DNA of 64,000 nucleotides from DATJFH01 sp035495815 (GCA_035495815.1 DATJFH010000011.1:1-64000); one strand, 5' to 3'. Counted from the stretch's first letter, positions 1 to 8,986 are shown. The notes: generated by a model not told the origin, from the sequence alone. Numbers and translations are program-made.

Positions 1-120
1 GCGGGCCTGTTCGTAGGAAGCGATAACGCCGAAATCCCATTCGCGGTTCCGGAATCCTAGTAGAACTTCACGACACAGCTTGTAAAGGAACTGATCAGTC
101 GTGATCAGACGGATCCTCAT
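1..120 (-). CDS. N-terminal fragment, possible response-regulator receiver protein (runs off the window)
   Basis: An uninterrupted 40-codon frame on the minus strand begins with ATG at 118-120 and runs off the left edge. The translation begins MRIRLITTDQFLYKLCREVL and continues without a stop. A short beta-strand, then an acidic residue, then an amphipathic helix is how receiver or pseudo-receiver domains begin, but 40 residues cannot prove this. A GGGAGG Shine-Dalgarno-like run lies about 12 nt upstream of the ATG. The gene diverges from the PilZ gene at 391. The receiver assignment is an inference; the existence of a coding start is more likely than not. Confidence 0.45.
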   Translation of the reverse strand, partial: MRIRLITTDQFLYKLCREVLLGFRNREWDFGVIASYEQAR

Positions 121-390
121 CTGTTCCCGTATCCTCCCAACCGGAAGGGGCGCGATCAAAACGAGCCACCAAAGCTCGTACAAAAAGAATAACCCAGGCC
201 GTGGTCCTTCTTCAAGGAAATAAGTGCAAATACCTGACACTTTGACTAAGGTGTGTTCACTCGCGATTCGTAAACGTCAGTAACTACAGGGTTCGGCTAC
301 TGGACTTTGACTTGCACAGACGCGGGCGGATTGAAGTCGAACAGTCGTTCCTCATATGGATCCGGTCATCTTAAATCTCGCAGGCGAGGC

Positions 391-738
391 ATGAACGGGA
401 CTCTTGAACGGCGGAACCGTTCGCGCGTGCTCCTGCACTGTCCTCTGCGCCTGTACCGGCGCGGGTATTCGTCTCCTTATGAGGGCGAAACTCAGAACCT
501 GAGCAGCGCGGGCTTCTACTGTGTTGTCAAGGAGCATTTTCTTCCCGGCGACAATCTGGATTGTATTCTGACGGTTCCGGCAGAGAACTTCAGCTTCAAT
601 ACGGGCGACGTCAATCTTCACTGCGAAGTGGAAGTCACGCGGGTCGACGACCTGACGAACTCGTTCGGGGTCGCCTGCCGTATTGACCACTACTCATTGA
701 TCTTGAGGCCCGAAGGAACCGGCACCGTAAAGCATTAG
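391..738 (+). CDS. PilZ-domain protein, probable c-di-GMP binder
   Basis: A 115-residue protein made almost entirely of one PilZ domain. The N-terminal arginine cluster ERRNRSR (about residues 6-13) followed by NLSSAGFY matches the family signature of an RxxxR-type arginine motif plus [DN]xSxxG, the residues that wrap around cyclic di-GMP. The frame can be extended upstream to a TTG at 307, but I prefer ATG 391 because GCGAGG sits just before it and the conserved domain begins right after. It has no signal peptide, membrane segment or fused effector domain, so it is probably a cytoplasmic adaptor acting on an unknown partner. It stands alone and is followed by a long gap. The ligand is inferred from the motif. 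Confidence 0.8.
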   Translation: MNGTLERRNRSRVLLHCPLRLYRRGYSSPYEGETQNLSSAGFYCVVKEHFLPGDNLDCILTVPAENFSFNTGDVNLHCEVEVTRVDDLTNSFGVACRIDHYSLILRPEGTGTVKH

Positions 739-1102
739 CTGGCGATCCCCGCCGATCCGGCCCCCAACTTTAGTGGATAGGAGTAGCCCCAATTGGGGTC
801 GGCCATTCCGGCGAGTGGTCAAGTTAGCAAAGGGCAAGAGTACCAGAGGGCAAGAGTACGTTCGGAGGAGGATCGGAGCTGATGGCGGGTTGCGGCTACC
901 CGGGAGTCGGAGGTTCTCCAAAGCTTTGGGCGAGTATGAGACCCAAGGCTTCTTGGGTAGCCGCAGCCCATAAGGTGACGGCCCGCGGCTTTCACAGCAA
1001 ACCGAACACCACTCTCAGATGAAGAATCGGAACAGCATGAGGCCAACCGGGAGCGGAAGCATGGCGTTATGTCTCCAATTTTAGGAAGCCTGTCCCGAAC
1101 CG
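739..1102. other. 364-bp gap between convergent genes, with repeats and foldback
   Basis: This gap separates the 3' ends of the PilZ gene and the nucleotidyltransferase gene. Short open frames cross it on both strands, but none has a recognisable domain or a convincing start. It contains a 13-bp direct repeat (AGGGCAAGAGTAC at 831-843 and 847-859, 16-bp period) and the large inverted repeat described separately at 887-969. Nothing marks it as protein-coding. Confidence 0.6.
887..969. repeat. Long inverted repeat with nested hairpins
   Basis: Arms at 887-901 and 955-969 are complementary over 15 positions with one mismatch (14 of 15), which would be a G-U pair in a plus-strand transcript (T890 with G966). 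Inside the loop lie a 12-bp perfect palindrome CCAAAGCTTTGG (918-929) and a tetraloop hairpin CCCAAG-GCTT-CTTGGG (942-957) that competes with the outer stem. It could be a structured RNA, a terminator relic or the core of a small mobile repeat; the sequence alone does not decide. Confidence 0.6.
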
Positions 1103-1852
1103 TCATACGCGGGATGCCCGGATCAAGGCTTGCGGACGCTGGCTAAAACTCCTGGGTTCGGAGAAAAACGACGGCGCCCCGGCCAGTCCTTCGGCCGTCC
1201 CGATATCGATGAAGGGGGCGCGGACGCAGTATCCGCCGAGGCCTCGCTCCATCCAGAACGGAAATGCGTCGCGCTCGAGAGAGAGGGGCACGTCCGCGGG
1301 CAGGCTCTCCAGCCAGGCGCGCGACAAGGAGCAAACGCCGGAGTCGGTCCAGGCGGGCCGGGGCTCGTCGCCTTCTTCGCCGACGGAGGTAATCCTCCCC
1401 GCTGCATTCACCTCGAAGGCGCGGGACTGGGGGCAGCGCTCGTCCCATCGCAATAGAAGGGACGATTGAAACGGCCGGGAAGCGGCCCATTCGGCGAATC
1501 GGGAAAGGTCCGTGTCGATGTAGGAATCGCCATGCAACACCAGAACGTTGTCCGCATTGAAAAGCTCGAGGGCATGGCGTAAGGCGCCACCCGTTCCCAT
1601 CGGCCAGCACTGATGAGATATCACCAGAGGGACGGCTGCCGGCCGCTGCCCGAGGCTGCGCCCGAGCTGGTCTCCATAATGGCCCGCGCAAACTACGATA
1701 CGCGAAACAGGAGCACGATCGATCTGATCGAGCAGATAGGAGATGAAGGGCACGCCGTGAATGGAGTGGAGCGCCTTCGGTGTACCGCCGAGTTGTCCGC
1801 GCAACCGCGTCCCCAGACCGCCCGCGAGAATGGCAGCGACCATGGTCGTCAT
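1103..1852 (-). CDS. Sugar-phosphate nucleotidyltransferase (HddC/RmlA-like)
   Basis: A 249-residue nucleotidyltransferase of the GT-A-like fold that activates a sugar 1-phosphate as an NDP-sugar. The N-terminal signature AAILAGGLGTRLRG binds the nucleotide, PKAL supplies the conserved lysine, GTGGAL and LHGDSYID form the substrate and metal site, and DIGTAEG near the C-terminus is typical of the D-glycero-manno-heptose-1-phosphate guanylyltransferase / mannose-1-phosphate guanylyltransferase branch. The exact sugar and nucleotide cannot be read from the sequence. ATG 1852 is chosen because a TATAAC hexamer ends 7 nt before it; ATG 1843 is the alternative. It diverges from the Tat-exported gene at 2053 and has no sugar-pathway neighbours. 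Confidence 0.85.
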   Translation of the reverse strand: MTTMVAAILAGGLGTRLRGQLGGTPKALHSIHGVPFISYLLDQIDRAPVSRIVVCAGHYGDQLGRSLGQRPAAVPLVISHQCWPMGTGGALRHALELFNADNVLVLHGDSYIDTDLSRFAEWAASRPFQSSLLLRWDERCPQSRAFEVNAAGRITSVGEEGDEPRPAWTDSGVCSLSRAWLESLPADVPLSLERDAFPFWMERGLGGYCVRAPFIDIGTAEGLAGAPSFFSEPRSFSQRPQALIRASRV

Positions 1853-1859
1853 TTTCCTG

Positions 1860-1865
1860 GTTATA
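1860..1865 (-). promoter_or_regulatory. -10 hexamer TATAAC, leaderless promoter candidate
   Basis: Read on the minus strand, TATAAC (5 of 6 to TATAAT) is followed by 7 nt and then the ATG at 1852. Transcription would begin at or next to the start codon. No clear -35 element is visible. Confidence 0.4.
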
Positions 1866-2052
1866 AAACGTGTTGCCCCCACTCCGGAGCCGGAGGCTTA
1901 CGCGCGCGCAGGTTCCGTGCAATATGATTGCCACCATCCAAACCTTCGGGAACCAGCAGTTGCACGGCGTGGCGAGCGAAAAATCCGGCAATTCCCCCGG
2001 AATTTCGCCAGGGGAGTTTCAAACCGCGGGGAGGGCTGATAAGCTACCCGGT

Positions 2053-4131
2053 ATGAACGGCACCGCAATCTCGCGGCGAGGTCTCCTGCTGGGCGCAACG
2101 GGAATGATCGCGGCGCAGCCCAGCAAGGTAGAACGTTCCATTACCGACTACCTGGAATCGCTGGCCCGCCCCGGCGGCGGCTACGGGTGGGAGCCGGATT
2201 CGCATTCCCATCTGACGCCGAGTTTCGCCGTGCTGGGCTGCTATAGGCTGCTGAAGCGGGAAGCGCCGCGCAAACAGGCGCTGGGAGCATTTATCAGGGA
2301 GCATTATCCCATGCCGGCAGCCCGGCACAAGGATCGTCCCCTGCGCCGCTTCGATTACGAACAGATTCAATCGCTGCTGTGGCTGGGGGAAGACGTATCG
2401 GGCTTGCGGAAGGAAGTGGAGCAGTGGACCGGTCCTTCGGAATTCACTCCGCGCTACGAACTGGGCGGCAACCCGGTATTCCAGCACGAAGTGATGGCGC
2501 TGCTTTGCCGGAGGCTGCTCGGCATGCGTCAGGCGGTTCCGGAGTGGAAGTCCTACATTCTGGCGCGTCGCCGGGCGAACGGGTCGTTCAACACGACGCC
2601 GGCGGCGGATGGCAGCGACGGCCACGTGATGAACACATGGTGGGGACTGGAAGCGCTGGACGCACTGGGCGAGAACCCGGCCGCGGGCACGGCGGACTGG
2701 GTGGCCGCCTGCCAGCTTGCGGGCGGCGGATTCACCTACGCGCCGAAGCCGCAGCTGGCAGGCGTTGACAACGTCTGCTACACGTGGTCCGCGGTTCGGG
2801 CGCTGAAGCAGCTCGGCAAGCAGCCCGGCAACCGGGAGGCCTGCGCACGGTATCTGCAATCGCTGCGAAATGCGGATGGGGGATTCGGGGACCGTCCGGG
2901 CCGGCTGTCCAACCCGGTGGCCACTTTTCAGGCGCTGGATGCGCTGGCTGCGCTGGGAGCGGAGGCGAAGCCATCGCGGACCGCTCCCGCGCGGCCGCGG
3001 GCGCTGCCCTCCGGCTTATCCGTGTTCACGATGCAGATCGAGGCGCCGGGCGGCGGCAGTCCGGCCGACGCGGTGGAGATGGCGCGGGGGCTGCGGATCC
3101 ATCTGTGGGGCGCGAAGAACGCGCCGGCGGGCTGGATTGCGCGCTGCCAGGAGATTGCCGGGCGCCGCAAGGTCCCGGTGCGCTTCTTTGTCGCCAACGA
3201 AGAATACGGCACGTATGTCAGCCTGCCGGGACTGGGGACCTACAGCCATCTGAGCGACATCATCGCGCCGCCGGATTCCGATTTCGGACGGTCCATGGCG
3301 GATCCCAAGAAGCCGGTTCCCTGGAACGTATTCCGCGATGAACGGGTGGCCGCCCTGCGGCGGGCGCAGGGAGCGAATGTGTGGCAGTTCAACGAAAACG
3401 AGGAGTTCACGCGGGTGCTGCTGGACGAGGCGGTGGAGCGGGGAACCTACATCGCCGTGAGCAGTTTTCATTTCGGCAACGAGAATTTTCTGAACACGCA
3501 GCCGTATCTGATGAGATATCAGGACGTGCTGCCGTTTGTCGGGCTGCAGGACTCGCACGCCAAGGAGCCGTGGTGGTGGGGAGACAAGCTGGCCGGATTC
3601 AGGACGGTCTTTCTGGCGAAGGAGCCGACCTGGGAAGCGGCTACGGAAGCGCTGCGGGAAAACCGCGTGATGGCAATCCGGCACGACGAGGTCACCGGCT
3701 TCAAAACTCTGCTCGGCGGAGGAACGCCAGCCGTGCGGCGCATGGTGATGGAGCACGAGCGGGAGTGGCGCTGGTGGGGCGGTACGCCGGACGGGATCCT
3801 CCGGCCGCACGCTTCGATGGTGGCGGTTCGTCCCGGGGACCGGTTCGAGGAGGCCCGCCCGGAGCGGGGCGTTGCGATCCGCGTGCGATGCTGGCGCCGC
3901 AACACCAACATGGGAGCGCCCGCCGAAGCAATCACGGAGCTGGCGAGTCTGCATGTGGACGGCAAACCGGTGGAGGCCGAACCGGTGGAGATCCGCAACG
4001 ACCGCAAGGCGATGTCGGATTGCTACTACAAAGCGCTGCTGCCGGATCTACCGCCGGGGAAGCATTCGGCGAAGGCTGAAATCCGTGTGATCGCGACGGG
4101 GAAAGTGGCGCCTCTGTCGGTCGAGATTTAA
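2053..4131 (+). CDS. Tat-exported squalene-cyclase/prenyltransferase-repeat protein with unknown C-terminal domain
   Basis: A 692-residue protein. Residues 7-22 (ISRRGLLLGATGMIAA) form a twin-arginine signal, so it folds before export. Residues of about 30-330 hold alpha/alpha-barrel repeats of the prenyltransferase/squalene-oxidase type, with turns such as GGGYGW, NGSFN, GGGFTY and DGGFGDRPG. The catalytic aspartates of true terpene cyclases are not obvious, so it may be a binding or non-cyclase member. The second half, about 340-692, is rich in W and H (for example LQDSHAKEPWWWGDK) and is not a family I recognise. The frame is open further upstream to 1870, but ATG 2053 is right because the Tat motif follows it directly. 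A weak -10-like TAAGCT (2040-2045) lies 7 nt before it. Confidence 0.7.
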   Translation: MNGTAISRRGLLLGATGMIAAQPSKVERSITDYLESLARPGGGYGWEPDSHSHLTPSFAVLGCYRLLKREAPRKQALGAFIREHYPMPAARHKDRPLRRFDYEQIQSLLWLGEDVSGLRKEVEQWTGPSEFTPRYELGGNPVFQHEVMALLCRRLLGMRQAVPEWKSYILARRRANGSFNTTPAADGSDGHVMNTWWGLEALDALGENPAAGTADWVAACQLAGGGFTYAPKPQLAGVDNVCYTWSAVRALKQLGKQPGNREACARYLQSLRNADGGFGDRPGRLSNPVATFQALDALAALGAEAKPSRTAPARPRALPSGLSVFTMQIEAPGGGSPADAVEMARGLRIHLWGAKNAPAGWIARCQEIAGRRKVPVRFFVANEEYGTYVSLPGLGTYSHLSDIIAPPDSDFGRSMADPKKPVPWNVFRDERVAALRRAQGANVWQFNENEEFTRVLLDEAVERGTYIAVSSFHFGNENFLNTQPYLMRYQDVLPFVGLQDSHAKEPWWWGDKLAGFRTVFLAKEPTWEAATEALRENRVMAIRHDEVTGFKTLLGGGTPAVRRMVMEHEREWRWWGGTPDGILRPHASMVAVRPGDRFEEARPERGVAIRVRCWRRNTNMGAPAEAITELASLHVDGKPVEAEPVEIRNDRKAMSDCYYKALLPDLPPGKHSAKAEIRVIATGKVAPLSVEI

Positions 4132-4213
4132 CGCCCCGGCGTACAGAAACGGCAGTATGGCCGATCCATCTCCGGCTCCTTATACTCTCCACAGGTTGTA
4201 GATAAAACCGTGT

Positions 4214-4233
4214 GCGGAAAACTGCGTTTCCGC
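4214..4233 (+). promoter_or_regulatory. Leader hairpin before the first Oar receptor gene
   Basis: Perfect 7-bp arms GCGGAAA (4214-4220) and TTTCCGC (4227-4233) enclose a 6-nt loop. The hairpin lies between a -10 candidate TATACT (4181-4186) and the G-rich ribosome-binding site (4239-4243) of the gene at 4249, so it should form in the mRNA leader. Confidence 0.45.
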
Positions 4234-4248
4234 CTTATGGGGGTGTTG

Positions 4249-7200
4249 ATGAAACGTGTCCGTATCCTATCCGCCGTGTGTTCATTGAGCCTGGGGGGTG
4301 TTTTTTCAGCTGTAGGCCAGACCACTTTCGCCACCATCACGGGAAGGATCACGGATTCGAGCGGCGGCGCGGTTTCCGGCGCCAGCGTGGTAGCCACGCA
4401 CATCGAATCCAACTACACTTACGACACCGTGTCCAATGCGACCGGCTCGTACACGATTTCCCAACTGAGAGAAGGGGACTACTCGCTGAAGATCAGCGCC
4501 GCCGGATTCAAATCGTATGTCGCGCAGAGGCTGAAGCTGGTCTCGCTCGACATCCGCCGGCTGGACGTGAAGCTGGAGGTAGGCTCCGTGGAAACGCGGG
4601 TGGAGGTCACGGCGGGCGCGACTCTGATCGAGACGGAAACGGCGCGTATTTCCGACAACAAGGACGCGCTACAGCTGAAGACGCTGCCGCTGAACACGCG
4701 GTCGCTGTGGAATTTCGTGGGCCTGTCGCCGGGCGTGGTGCAGGCCGGCGGGGGATCTTCGACGCGCCGGTTCGCCGGCTCGCGGGCCAACCAGTCGGAC
4801 GCTTCGATCGACGGCATCACCTTGTCCAACCAGTACGACGGCACGCAGATCTCGCCGCTGGTGTCCCAGATCGAAAGCTTCCAGGAAGTGCGGGTGGACA
4901 TGGCGAACAACACCGCCGAGTTCGGCTCCATCGGCCAGGTAACCATCATCTCCAAGGGGGGCTCGAATCAACTCCACGGCGCGGCGTTCGATTATTACTC
5001 GACGCCCTGGTTCCGTGCGCGGGATCCTTTCGCCCTGCAGCGGGGAACGGGCGTTCGCCACAACCCCGGGGCGTCGGTGGGCGGTCCTGTGTACCTCCCG
5101 CGCGTTTACGACGGCCGCAACCGCACCTTTTTCTACTACTCGTTCGAGACCACCCGCGGCTCCCAGATTCTCTCCAACCTGACACCGACCGTACCCACGG
5201 CACCCTGGCGCAGCGGGGATTTCTCGCGTGAGAACGCAGACATCCGGGACCCGTTCGCGGGCGCCGCGCCGTTTGCCGGAAGGATCATCCCGGCCAGCCG
5301 CATCAACCCGGTGTCCAAAAAGATCCAGGACCGGTTCTACCCGCAGCCGAACTTCGGCGACGCGAGCGTTTTCACCAGCCGCAATTTCCGTACGCAGCTG
5401 CTGCGGCCCTTCGATCCGAACACCTACTGGACCACGCGCATCGACCACCGATTCTCCGACAGGCACTTCGTGTTCGGCCGGTATATCTGGAACCGGTCGC
5501 ACTCGCGCGATTACGACAGCGCTCTGCCCAGCATCGGGACGCGCTGGCAGACACGGGACACCCGCGCCATCCAGGCGTCCTACACCGCAACGCTGCGCTC
5601 CAACCTGATGAACGAATTCCGCTGGGGGTACGCCTGGAACGACAACCCGCGGAACGGCCCGCTGCTGGGGCTGGAAGTGGTGAAGGACCTGGGGCTGACC
5701 GGATTACTATCCGATCTGCCGGATATCAACGGCGTCTACACCGTCTCCTTTTCCAATCTCGGTTTGACGGGCATCTCGCAAACTCCGTGGAGGCATCCCG
5801 GGTTCAAGAATTACGCCCAGCAGTTTCAGGAGCATCTTTCCTGGTACCGCGGCCGTCACAGCCTGAAGTTCGGAATGATCGCCGGCCGCACGCAGTTTCA
5901 GGATCAGAACATGCCGACGGCGCTGTTCGGCTCGTCCTCGTTCTCGAACCGGTTCACCGGGCAGTCCTACGCCGATTTCCTGCTGGGGATCCCGACTTCT
6001 TCGTCGCGCGCGGCGCCGGTATTCTTCACCGACCGGGTGCGCTGGAACTGGGACTTCTTCGCCACCGAGGAGTGGAAGGCGCGTTCGAACCTCACGCTCA
6101 ACCTGGGCGTTCGCTACGAGCTGCATCCGGCGTGGAGCGAGGCGTCGGGCAGGCAGGCGGTATTCGATATCGCCAGCGGAAAGATCGTAGTGCCGGACGG
6201 AGCGCTGAACCGGGTGAGCCCGCTGCTGCCGGCCGGCTACGTGGGTGTGATCGAAGCGTCCGGAGCCGGCTACGACGCGACCCGGATTCTGAAGAACGAC
6301 TATAACAATCTCGCGCCGCGGATCGGCCTGGCCTGGAGGCCGTGGGGGCCGAACACGGTGGTGCGGGCTGGCTTCGGCATCTTTTACGACATCGTGCCGC
6401 GCGCGGTCTCGGCAGGCGGCGCTCCGTTCGTGATCAACGAGCCGGGCTTCACGAATCCGACGCCTGTGCCCACGCTGATGCTGCCGCAGGTGTTTCCGTC
6501 CAGTGTCGCCGGGCCGACCAGCATCAGCCTGCCGACGGCGTACCGGGCCGACCTGCGCGATCCATATTCCATGCAGTACAACCTCACCGTCGAGCACCAG
6601 CGCTGGAACACGGGATTCCGCATCTCATACATCGGGACGAATACGCGCCAGGGAGAGTGGGGCTACAACTACAACCAGCCGGTACCGGACAATCGCCCAT
6701 ACGTCGACAAGCCGCGGCCGTTTCCGAAATATCCGGCGTTCAGCTACGTCAGCAACGGCGCGGGACACCAGTACCATTCCCTCACGATGGAGGCGGAACG
6801 GCACTACGCCAACGGGCTGGCCTACCAGCTCTCCTGGGTATGGGCGCGGGACATCGGTGATCTCGAGCGCGGCGAGAGCCCGGAAAACGCCTTCGACCGG
6901 CAGCGGGAGCGCGCGGTCTGGCTCGACATCCCGACCCACCGGGTCACCGGGAACCTGATCTACCAGTTTCCGTTCGGCAAAGGACGGCGTGGTTTTGCGC
7001 GAGCGGTGATGCAGGGCTGGGAATGGTCTAGCGTCTTCAGCTTCTATTCGGGCCAGTTTCTGACTCCGCAATGGACGGGTCCGGACCCGGTGGGAACCGC
7101 GTTCACGAATTCCCGCACTCCGGCCCAGGTGACGATCCGGCCGAATCAGCTGCGCAGTCCCAACCTGCCGGCCGATGAGCGCTCCACGGGGCGATGGTTC

Positions 7201-7506
7201 GACCCGTCGGCCTTCGCGGCGCCGGTCCCGGGCTCCTACGGCAGCTCGGCGAAAGGCGTGATCAAGGGACCGGGAACGCAGATCCTGGACGTCGGACTGG
7301 CCAAGGAATTTCCGATCCAGGAGCGGTTCCGGCTGCGGCTCGAGATCACCGGAACCAACTTCTTCAACACGCCGAATTACGACGTGCCGAACACCACGAT
7401 CACGTCGGCGGCTACGGTGGCCACGATTACTTCCATCGGCGGCGGGGCGGGTCTCGACGCTACCGGCGCGCGTGGCTTTCGCGCGGGCGTCCGGCTGGAA
7501 TGGTGA
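4249..7506 (+). CDS. Oar-like TonB-dependent outer-membrane receptor (1)
   Basis: A 1085-residue protein with a signal peptide (MKRVRILSAVCSLSLGGVFS, cut near AVGQ), a carboxypeptidase-regulatory-like beta-sandwich (about 25-105, starting ATITGRITDSSGGAVSGA), a plug region (about 130-240, with ASIDGITLSNQ and EFGSIGQVTIISKGG) and a long beta-barrel. It ends GVRLEW, with the terminal aromatic residue expected of a BAM substrate. Such receptors import or bind large ligands across the outer membrane using TonB energy; the ligand is unknown. ATG 4249 is chosen over the upstream GTG 4210 because a GGGGG ribosome-binding site and the signal peptide follow. A sulfatase gene begins 58 bp downstream, which suggests that the ligand is a sulfated glycan. 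Confidence 0.88.
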   Translation: MKRVRILSAVCSLSLGGVFSAVGQTTFATITGRITDSSGGAVSGASVVATHIESNYTYDTVSNATGSYTISQLREGDYSLKISAAGFKSYVAQRLKLVSLDIRRLDVKLEVGSVETRVEVTAGATLIETETARISDNKDALQLKTLPLNTRSLWNFVGLSPGVVQAGGGSSTRRFAGSRANQSDASIDGITLSNQYDGTQISPLVSQIESFQEVRVDMANNTAEFGSIGQVTIISKGGSNQLHGAAFDYYSTPWFRARDPFALQRGTGVRHNPGASVGGPVYLPRVYDGRNRTFFYYSFETTRGSQILSNLTPTVPTAPWRSGDFSRENADIRDPFAGAAPFAGRIIPASRINPVSKKIQDRFYPQPNFGDASVFTSRNFRTQLLRPFDPNTYWTTRIDHRFSDRHFVFGRYIWNRSHSRDYDSALPSIGTRWQTRDTRAIQASYTATLRSNLMNEFRWGYAWNDNPRNGPLLGLEVVKDLGLTGLLSDLPDINGVYTVSFSNLGLTGISQTPWRHPGFKNYAQQFQEHLSWYRGRHSLKFGMIAGRTQFQDQNMPTALFGSSSFSNRFTGQSYADFLLGIPTSSSRAAPVFFTDRVRWNWDFFATEEWKARSNLTLNLGVRYELHPAWSEASGRQAVFDIASGKIVVPDGALNRVSPLLPAGYVGVIEASGAGYDATRILKNDYNNLAPRIGLAWRPWGPNTVVRAGFGIFYDIVPRAVSAGGAPFVINEPGFTNPTPVPTLMLPQVFPSSVAGPTSISLPTAYRADLRDPYSMQYNLTVEHQRWNTGFRISYIGTNTRQGEWGYNYNQPVPDNRPYVDKPRPFPKYPAFSYVSNGAGHQYHSLTMEAERHYANGLAYQLSWVWARDIGDLERGESPENAFDRQRERAVWLDIPTHRVTGNLIYQFPFGKGRRGFARAVMQGWEWSSVFSFYSGQFLTPQWTGPDPVGTAFTNSRTPAQVTIRPNQLRSPNLPADERSTGRWFDPSAFAAPVPGSYGSSAKGVIKGPGTQILDVGLAKEFPIQERFRLRLEITGTNFFNTPNYDVPNTTITSAATVATITSIGGGAGLDATGARGFRAGVRLEW

Positions 7507-7511
7507 AAGAG

Positions 7512-7556
7512 AGGACAGCGGCCGGGTTCGAGGGCATAATCAATAGGGAACTTCCC
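7512..7556 (+). promoter_or_regulatory. Promoter and palindrome before sulfatase 1
   Basis: AGGACA (7512-7517, 4 of 6 to TTGACA) and CATAAT (7535-7540, 5 of 6) are separated by exactly 17 bp, a sigma70-type arrangement. The expected start of transcription falls in the 11-bp palindrome GGGAACTTCCC (7546-7556), a plausible operator. The sulfatase could therefore be expressed independently of the upstream receptor. Confidence 0.45.
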
Positions 7557-7564
7557 AGGCCTTC

Positions 7565-8878
7565 ATGAACCGACGCCGATTCTTATCCAGCACGGCGGGC
7601 GCGCTGGCTGCTACGCCGGCGCGGGCCCAGCCGGCCACCCGCAAGCCGAACATCATCTTCATCCTCGCCGACGACCTAGGCTATGGCCATCTGGGCTGCT
7701 ACGGGTCGAAAGAGATCCGGACGCCGCATCTGGACAAACTCGCGGCCGAAGGGCTGCGCTTCATGCAGGCGTACGCGGGGAGCACCGTCTGCGCCCCCTC
7801 CCGCTGCACCTTGATGACCGGTTTCCATACGGGTCACAGCCGGGTGCGGGGCAACATCGAGCCGCAGATTCCCTTGCGCGAATCGGACATTACGGTAGCC
7901 GAGCTGCTCAAACGGGCAGGCTATCGCACGGGCATGTTCGGAAAGTGGGGACTGGGCGAGCCGTACTCGACCGGCATTCCCAGCCGGAAAGGATTCGACC
8001 AATTCTATGGCTACCTGGACCAGACCCATGCCCACAATTACTGGACCGACACGCTCTGGGAAAACGAAAAGCAGGTCTGGCTTTCCGGTAATTACGGCGG
8101 GCAGAACAAGCAGTACTCGCACGACCTGATCGCAAACAAGGCGCTGGAGTTCCTGGAGAAGTCCGGCTCAGGACCGTTCTTCCTGTACGTGCCCTTCACG
8201 ATTCCCCATTCCCGCTGGGATCCGCCGGATACCGGGGCTTACGAAAAAGAAGACTGGCCCGACCAGAAGAAGAAGATCGCGGCCATGATCACGCGGATGG
8301 ACGCGGACATCGGCAGATTGATGGCCGTGCTGGCGCGCAAGGGGCTGGACGACAACACGCTGGTTATTTTTGCCAGCGACAACGGGCCGGTTCCGACGAG
8401 CGCGAAGCTGCTGAAATCCGGCGATCCGCTGCGCGGCGTGAAGCGGGATCTATACGAGGGCGGGATACGGGTTCCCATGATCGCCCGCTGGACGGGGCGG
8501 ATCAAAGCCGGCGCCAGCACGGATCAGCCGGTCGCCTTCTGGGACTTCCTGCCGACCGCCTGCGAGCTCGCCGGGGTTGGGTCTCCGGCCCGGATCGACG
8601 GAATCTCCTACGCGCCGACGCTGCTGGGACAGGCGCAGAAGCAGCACGATCACCTGTATTGGGAATTCTACGAGCGGGGCTTCACGCAGGCGGCGCGGGC
8701 CGGCGACTGGAAAGCGGTCCGCAAAGGTCCGGGCAAGCCGCTCGAGATCTTCAACCTGCGCGAGGATCCGTCGGAAGAGCACGATCTGGCCGCCGGCCGT
8801 CCGGAGATCGCGGCCAAAATGGAGAAGGTCATCGCAGCCGCGCACACGCCGTCCGATATCTGGCCGCTCAAAAAGTAG
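7565..8878 (+). CDS. Type I sulfatase, Tat-exported (1)
   Basis: A 437-residue alkaline-phosphatase-superfamily sulfatase that hydrolyses sulfate esters in the periplasm or outside. MNRRRFLSSTAGALAA is a Tat-type signal. The metal pair is D36-D37 in FILADDLGYG. C76 in VCAPSRCTLMTG fits C-x-P-S-R and would be converted to formylglycine. DNGP carries further metal ligands. The usual GKWHLG motif reads GKWGLG here, so the active-site histidine next to the catalytic lysine is replaced; some sulfatase subfamilies are known to have this form. The substrate cannot be named, but the flanking Oar receptors suggest a polysaccharide. No formylglycine-generating enzyme is present in the window. Confidence 0.9.
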   Translation: MNRRRFLSSTAGALAATPARAQPATRKPNIIFILADDLGYGHLGCYGSKEIRTPHLDKLAAEGLRFMQAYAGSTVCAPSRCTLMTGFHTGHSRVRGNIEPQIPLRESDITVAELLKRAGYRTGMFGKWGLGEPYSTGIPSRKGFDQFYGYLDQTHAHNYWTDTLWENEKQVWLSGNYGGQNKQYSHDLIANKALEFLEKSGSGPFFLYVPFTIPHSRWDPPDTGAYEKEDWPDQKKKIAAMITRMDADIGRLMAVLARKGLDDNTLVIFASDNGPVPTSAKLLKSGDPLRGVKRDLYEGGIRVPMIARWTGRIKAGASTDQPVAFWDFLPTACELAGVGSPARIDGISYAPTLLGQAQKQHDHLYWEFYERGFTQAARAGDWKAVRKGPGKPLEIFNLREDPSEEHDLAAGRPEIAAKMEKVIAAAHTPSDIWPLKK

Positions 8879-8906
8879 CCTGTGCGGTGTTTGTCCGTGC
8901 GGGAAA

Positions 8907-8960
8907 TTGCCGTGGGTGTGAAAAAGACATAAGATCGTGTGACGAGCGCCGCGGCGCTCG
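8907..8960 (+). promoter_or_regulatory. Promoter and 18-bp palindrome before the second Oar gene
   Basis: TTGCCG (8907-8912) and TAAGAT (8930-8935) are 17 bp apart. Just downstream, 8943-8960 is a perfect 18-bp palindrome (CGAGCGCCGCGGCGCTCG) that would form a 7-bp stem with a 4-nt loop in the leader, 26 nt before the ATG at 8987. Confidence 0.5.
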
Positions 8961-8986
8961 AAGCTGAACCGGGAGTCTCTCCGATA

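Noticed and set aside
773..973. 66-codon open frame in the gap after the PilZ gene
   Set aside because: It has no ribosome-binding site or domain, and it runs through the inverted repeat; coding is unlikely.
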